Source: Metridium senile
Lineage: Eukaryota > Cnidaria > Anthozoa > Actiniaria > Metridiidae
NCBI GenBank assembly: GCA_949775045.1
Contig: OX459100.1
Span: 14,564,447-14,628,446 of the forward strand
Length of the DNA stretch: 64,000 nt
Reading direction: 5' to 3'
Shown here: positions 62,098-64,000 of the stretch, piece after piece
How the letters are laid out: each line of letters begins with the position of its first letter
Position numbering within the stretch: the stretch's first letter is position 1
Translations under genes and position numbers: made by a program
Notes under the pieces: generated by a model
Told to the model about the DNA's origin: nothing
What the model saw: only the letters and a program-made list of their open reading frames with translations
The model's database searches: none

Positions 62098-62139
62098 ATG
62101 GCTGCCCTCTTGGAAGGCAGTGACGAAAGAGATCGAAAC
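62098..62139 (+). CDS. Possible first coding exon of a plus-strand gene
   Basis: The context CAATATGGCTGCC resembles the TISU/YY1 start-site element (10 of 12 positions of SAASATGGCGGC). The reading is MAALLEGSDERDRN, then GTAAAA at 62,140 as a possible phase-0 splice donor. Without splicing, the frame stops after 19 residues at 62,157. No following exon is recognised before the right edge, so this is only a candidate. Confidence 0.25.
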
Positions 62140-62157
62140 GTAAAACATCAAAATTAA

Positions 62158-63919
62158 ATCCACTTTTTATGTTTTGACTACCTTCTAGAATCAGAAACCA
62201 AAAATGTTTTTTTCAGTTCTAAATGTTTTATTTAGTTATCTTTCAGTAAGTAAAAAGATGGAATTTAAGAGTGAATGTCAGTAAGAACTGAGCAAAATCG
62301 ATCTTTAGCGGCCACACTCAAAAAATGGATTTCGCTCATATTCCGTTTAAACGTAAGAAATAGGTTACTTTTAAACGTGTCAAGGTTCGTTTTTCGAAAA
62401 ACTGAGTATTTTTCGAAAAAATCGGAAAAAAACGATTTGGACCGTTTTCGGTCTCAAATTAGCGAAATTCAAGCGTGAAATACACAGTCGAAAAACTTCC
62501 CTCGTGTGCAAAAGCAAGGCCTTCCAGCGAAACTCTGTTTTCGTGTATGGAACAAATAGATATTCAACGTTAATTTCAGAGTAAAATATTGTCGTTTCCT
62601 TGTTTTATAAAGGAAATAATCGCTCATCAATCAGCACGACTTTGCAGGTCAAAATAATTTACATTTTACTACCATTTTATCATGGACATTTTCTTCATGT
62701 GCACGTGCTCAGATTACCTTCATATTCTAGCTACTCAATATTCAATTGATAAGCTTTAAATTGATGTAAAAATATGTTTGGGTTTTTTACTTTACGGTCC
62801 CGTACGAATAGCTTGAAGTTGACACATTTTGCATAGATTTCGAAGTCAGACTGATACCATTAAAAAGTAGAATTTATACGTTTACAAGCTTGCATACTTC
62901 CTAATAACAATAACAAAAGTATAAAAATGATAGGATTCTTGTACTTAATATTTCATTATTAATATCCAACAAGACACTATTAGATTCTTATGCTACTCGT
63001 AGTATTTCGATATTTAATACTTACCGCCGGTCGCTAATTGTAAACAATTATTCTTTCATGTACTTTAGATTATTTTGCCGTTTCAAATAACTCCACTAAG
63101 CCAAATATAATGTTAGAATAACATCAGTTCAATAACAGTTTCTTCGTGGGAAAAAAGGCCGTTGATATTGCTTTGGAAATAAAACTATATTCTGCTTGCG
63201 GTAGTTTTCATGTTTTGGTTGGTAGACAAACATACAACTTTTGTCTAAGGGGGTAGCCCTGGGTAGATTTATTATTCGTTATTGTGGTACTATGGGTTAT
63301 TTTATTTTTTTTTCACATCCAATGCTATAATGTACATGCAGGATATTGTAATATACAGCTAGTAAAACATGTTTATTGCCTTGGAATTCAATTCATATCC
63401 CGGGGGGACATTTGGATAAAACTATCCGCTTGTCCGTCGTATCGTTTGGGAGCAAAAAATCAGCGTATTTTTTTATGGTATTAAAATTGAAATCTAGAAA
63501 TCTTTGCATTTCTTTGTATATATTAGGGTATGCAAACGGAAGACCCATCGCTTTGCTTGGCATAGTCGCACGATTTTTGTTTTATGGTTTATCTGGTATC
63601 CCTTAATAAGGGTCAAACATCGTCCATGCAACACCCTTTTAAAAGGACTATTTTAAGGTGTGCCTTTGACAATTCCCGACGAGCATTATCCACCTTCCCC
63701 CCTGATTGATACACACATAAACATGTTTTTAAAAGCTGTAATTATTGTTCACGTTAAGCATATGCAGTTATTGATTACGACTGACTTGGAGATTTTCTCA
63801 ATATAAGGGGCCTCTCTTTTGGATCGACTTGATGTCGTCGATAGCAATTTCAAGGTTTTCGCAGATTTCCTTTAACATGAAATTACAACTAATATACACA
63901 TACCCGAAAATATCGGAAA
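62158..63919. other. AT-rich non-coding DNA
   Basis: No recognisable gene. Open frames of 60-76 codons on the plus strand (62,275; 63,284; 63,376) show no domain pattern. TTTTTCGAAAAA occurs twice between 62,389 and 62,420, giving local self-complementarity. It may be intron or intergenic DNA. Confidence 0.5.
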
Positions 63920-63986
63920 TAGTCGAGGCTAGCCTGCGTTACATCCGGCGGGGAATAAACCGGATGTAACGCAGGCTAGTCGAGGC
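63920..63986. repeat. Perfect 20-bp hairpin flanked by 9-bp direct repeats
   Basis: Arms are 63,929-63,948 and 63,960-63,979, perfectly complementary, with an 11-base loop (CGGGGAATAAA). TAGTCGAGG occurs at 63,920-63,928 and again at 63,978-63,986. This looks like a tiny foldback insertion with a 9-bp target duplication, or the fused ends of a deleted transposon. The last two bases of the right arm overlap the second direct repeat. Confidence 0.8.
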
Positions 63987-64000
63987 GGGTAATGTTAACT

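Noticed and set aside
62275..63606. Plus-strand frames of 66-76 residues near the right edge
   Set aside because: Length expected by chance, no domain pattern, no start or splice context.
1..64000. tRNA, rRNA or snRNA genes
   Set aside because: No cloverleaf-like or rRNA-like segments were noticed by eye; a covariance-model search would be needed to exclude them.

Overview
The window is eukaryotic, almost certainly from an invertebrate animal genome. No bacterial gene layout is present. About 50 kb is AT-rich satellite DNA. The only gene-like material is a decayed, apparently multi-part, animal-type gene, with transposon remains around it. The style of the interspersed repeats and the gene family (a FEN/PIN-like nuclease fused to a Tesmin/TSO1-type CXC cysteine domain, familiar from corals, hydrozoans, molluscs and similar animals) makes a cnidarian or another marine invertebrate my best guess. 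The species cannot be read from the window.

Layout. Positions 1 to about 56,571 are one tandem array of a ~162-bp monomer, roughly 310 copies estimated from length, and it runs off the left edge. Two monomer styles alternate: one opening GATCTTAAAATG with CTGAGAATATT, the other opening TATCTGAAAATG with CTGGAAAT and GATATATCC. The array has layered higher-order structure: ~2.4-kb blocks at 2,561, 5,641 and 8,237; 648-bp 4-mers around 11-14 kb; a nearly exact 10-mer of ~1,617 bp from 23,171 to about 28.6 kb; 12/13-mers of ~1.95/2.11 kb at 34-40 kb; and a 487-bp 3-mer at 49.9-50.8 kb. Each ordinary monomer carries ACTACA followed by TACCCAGAATGCA, which resembles the vertebrate ZNF143/THAP11 composite site.

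Four islands interrupt the array. One is a 152-bp poly-T insertion (32,428-32,579). The other three are copies of the same 952-bp non-autonomous-looking element (41,192; 45,911; 54,360), which spread by duplication together with the satellite rather than by separate insertions. The middle copy was later hit by a 2,934-bp element with ~0.5-kb terminal inverted repeats and a TTT target duplication. That element contains a broken LINE reverse-transcriptase fragment.

From 56,572 to the right edge the DNA is non-satellite. On the minus strand lie, in protein order, a two-module CxxC/HxxC N-terminal segment (61,652-60,990), a short segment (59,964-59,731), a ~305-residue segment (59,731-58,814), a ~389-residue segment (58,890-57,721), a ~180-residue segment (57,621-57,079) and a C-terminal CXC segment (57,148-56,732). 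The pieces read as one protein broken by several single-base frameshifts. Its nuclease-type acidic motifs are spread across two of the broken frames. Between the N-terminal piece and the rest lie a 150-bp tandem duplication and a plus-strand fragment resembling a tyrosine-recombinase core-binding domain. The right end is mostly featureless AT-rich DNA, with a possible promoter near 61.9-62.1 kb and a perfect 20-bp hairpin flanked by 9-bp direct repeats at 63,920-63,986.
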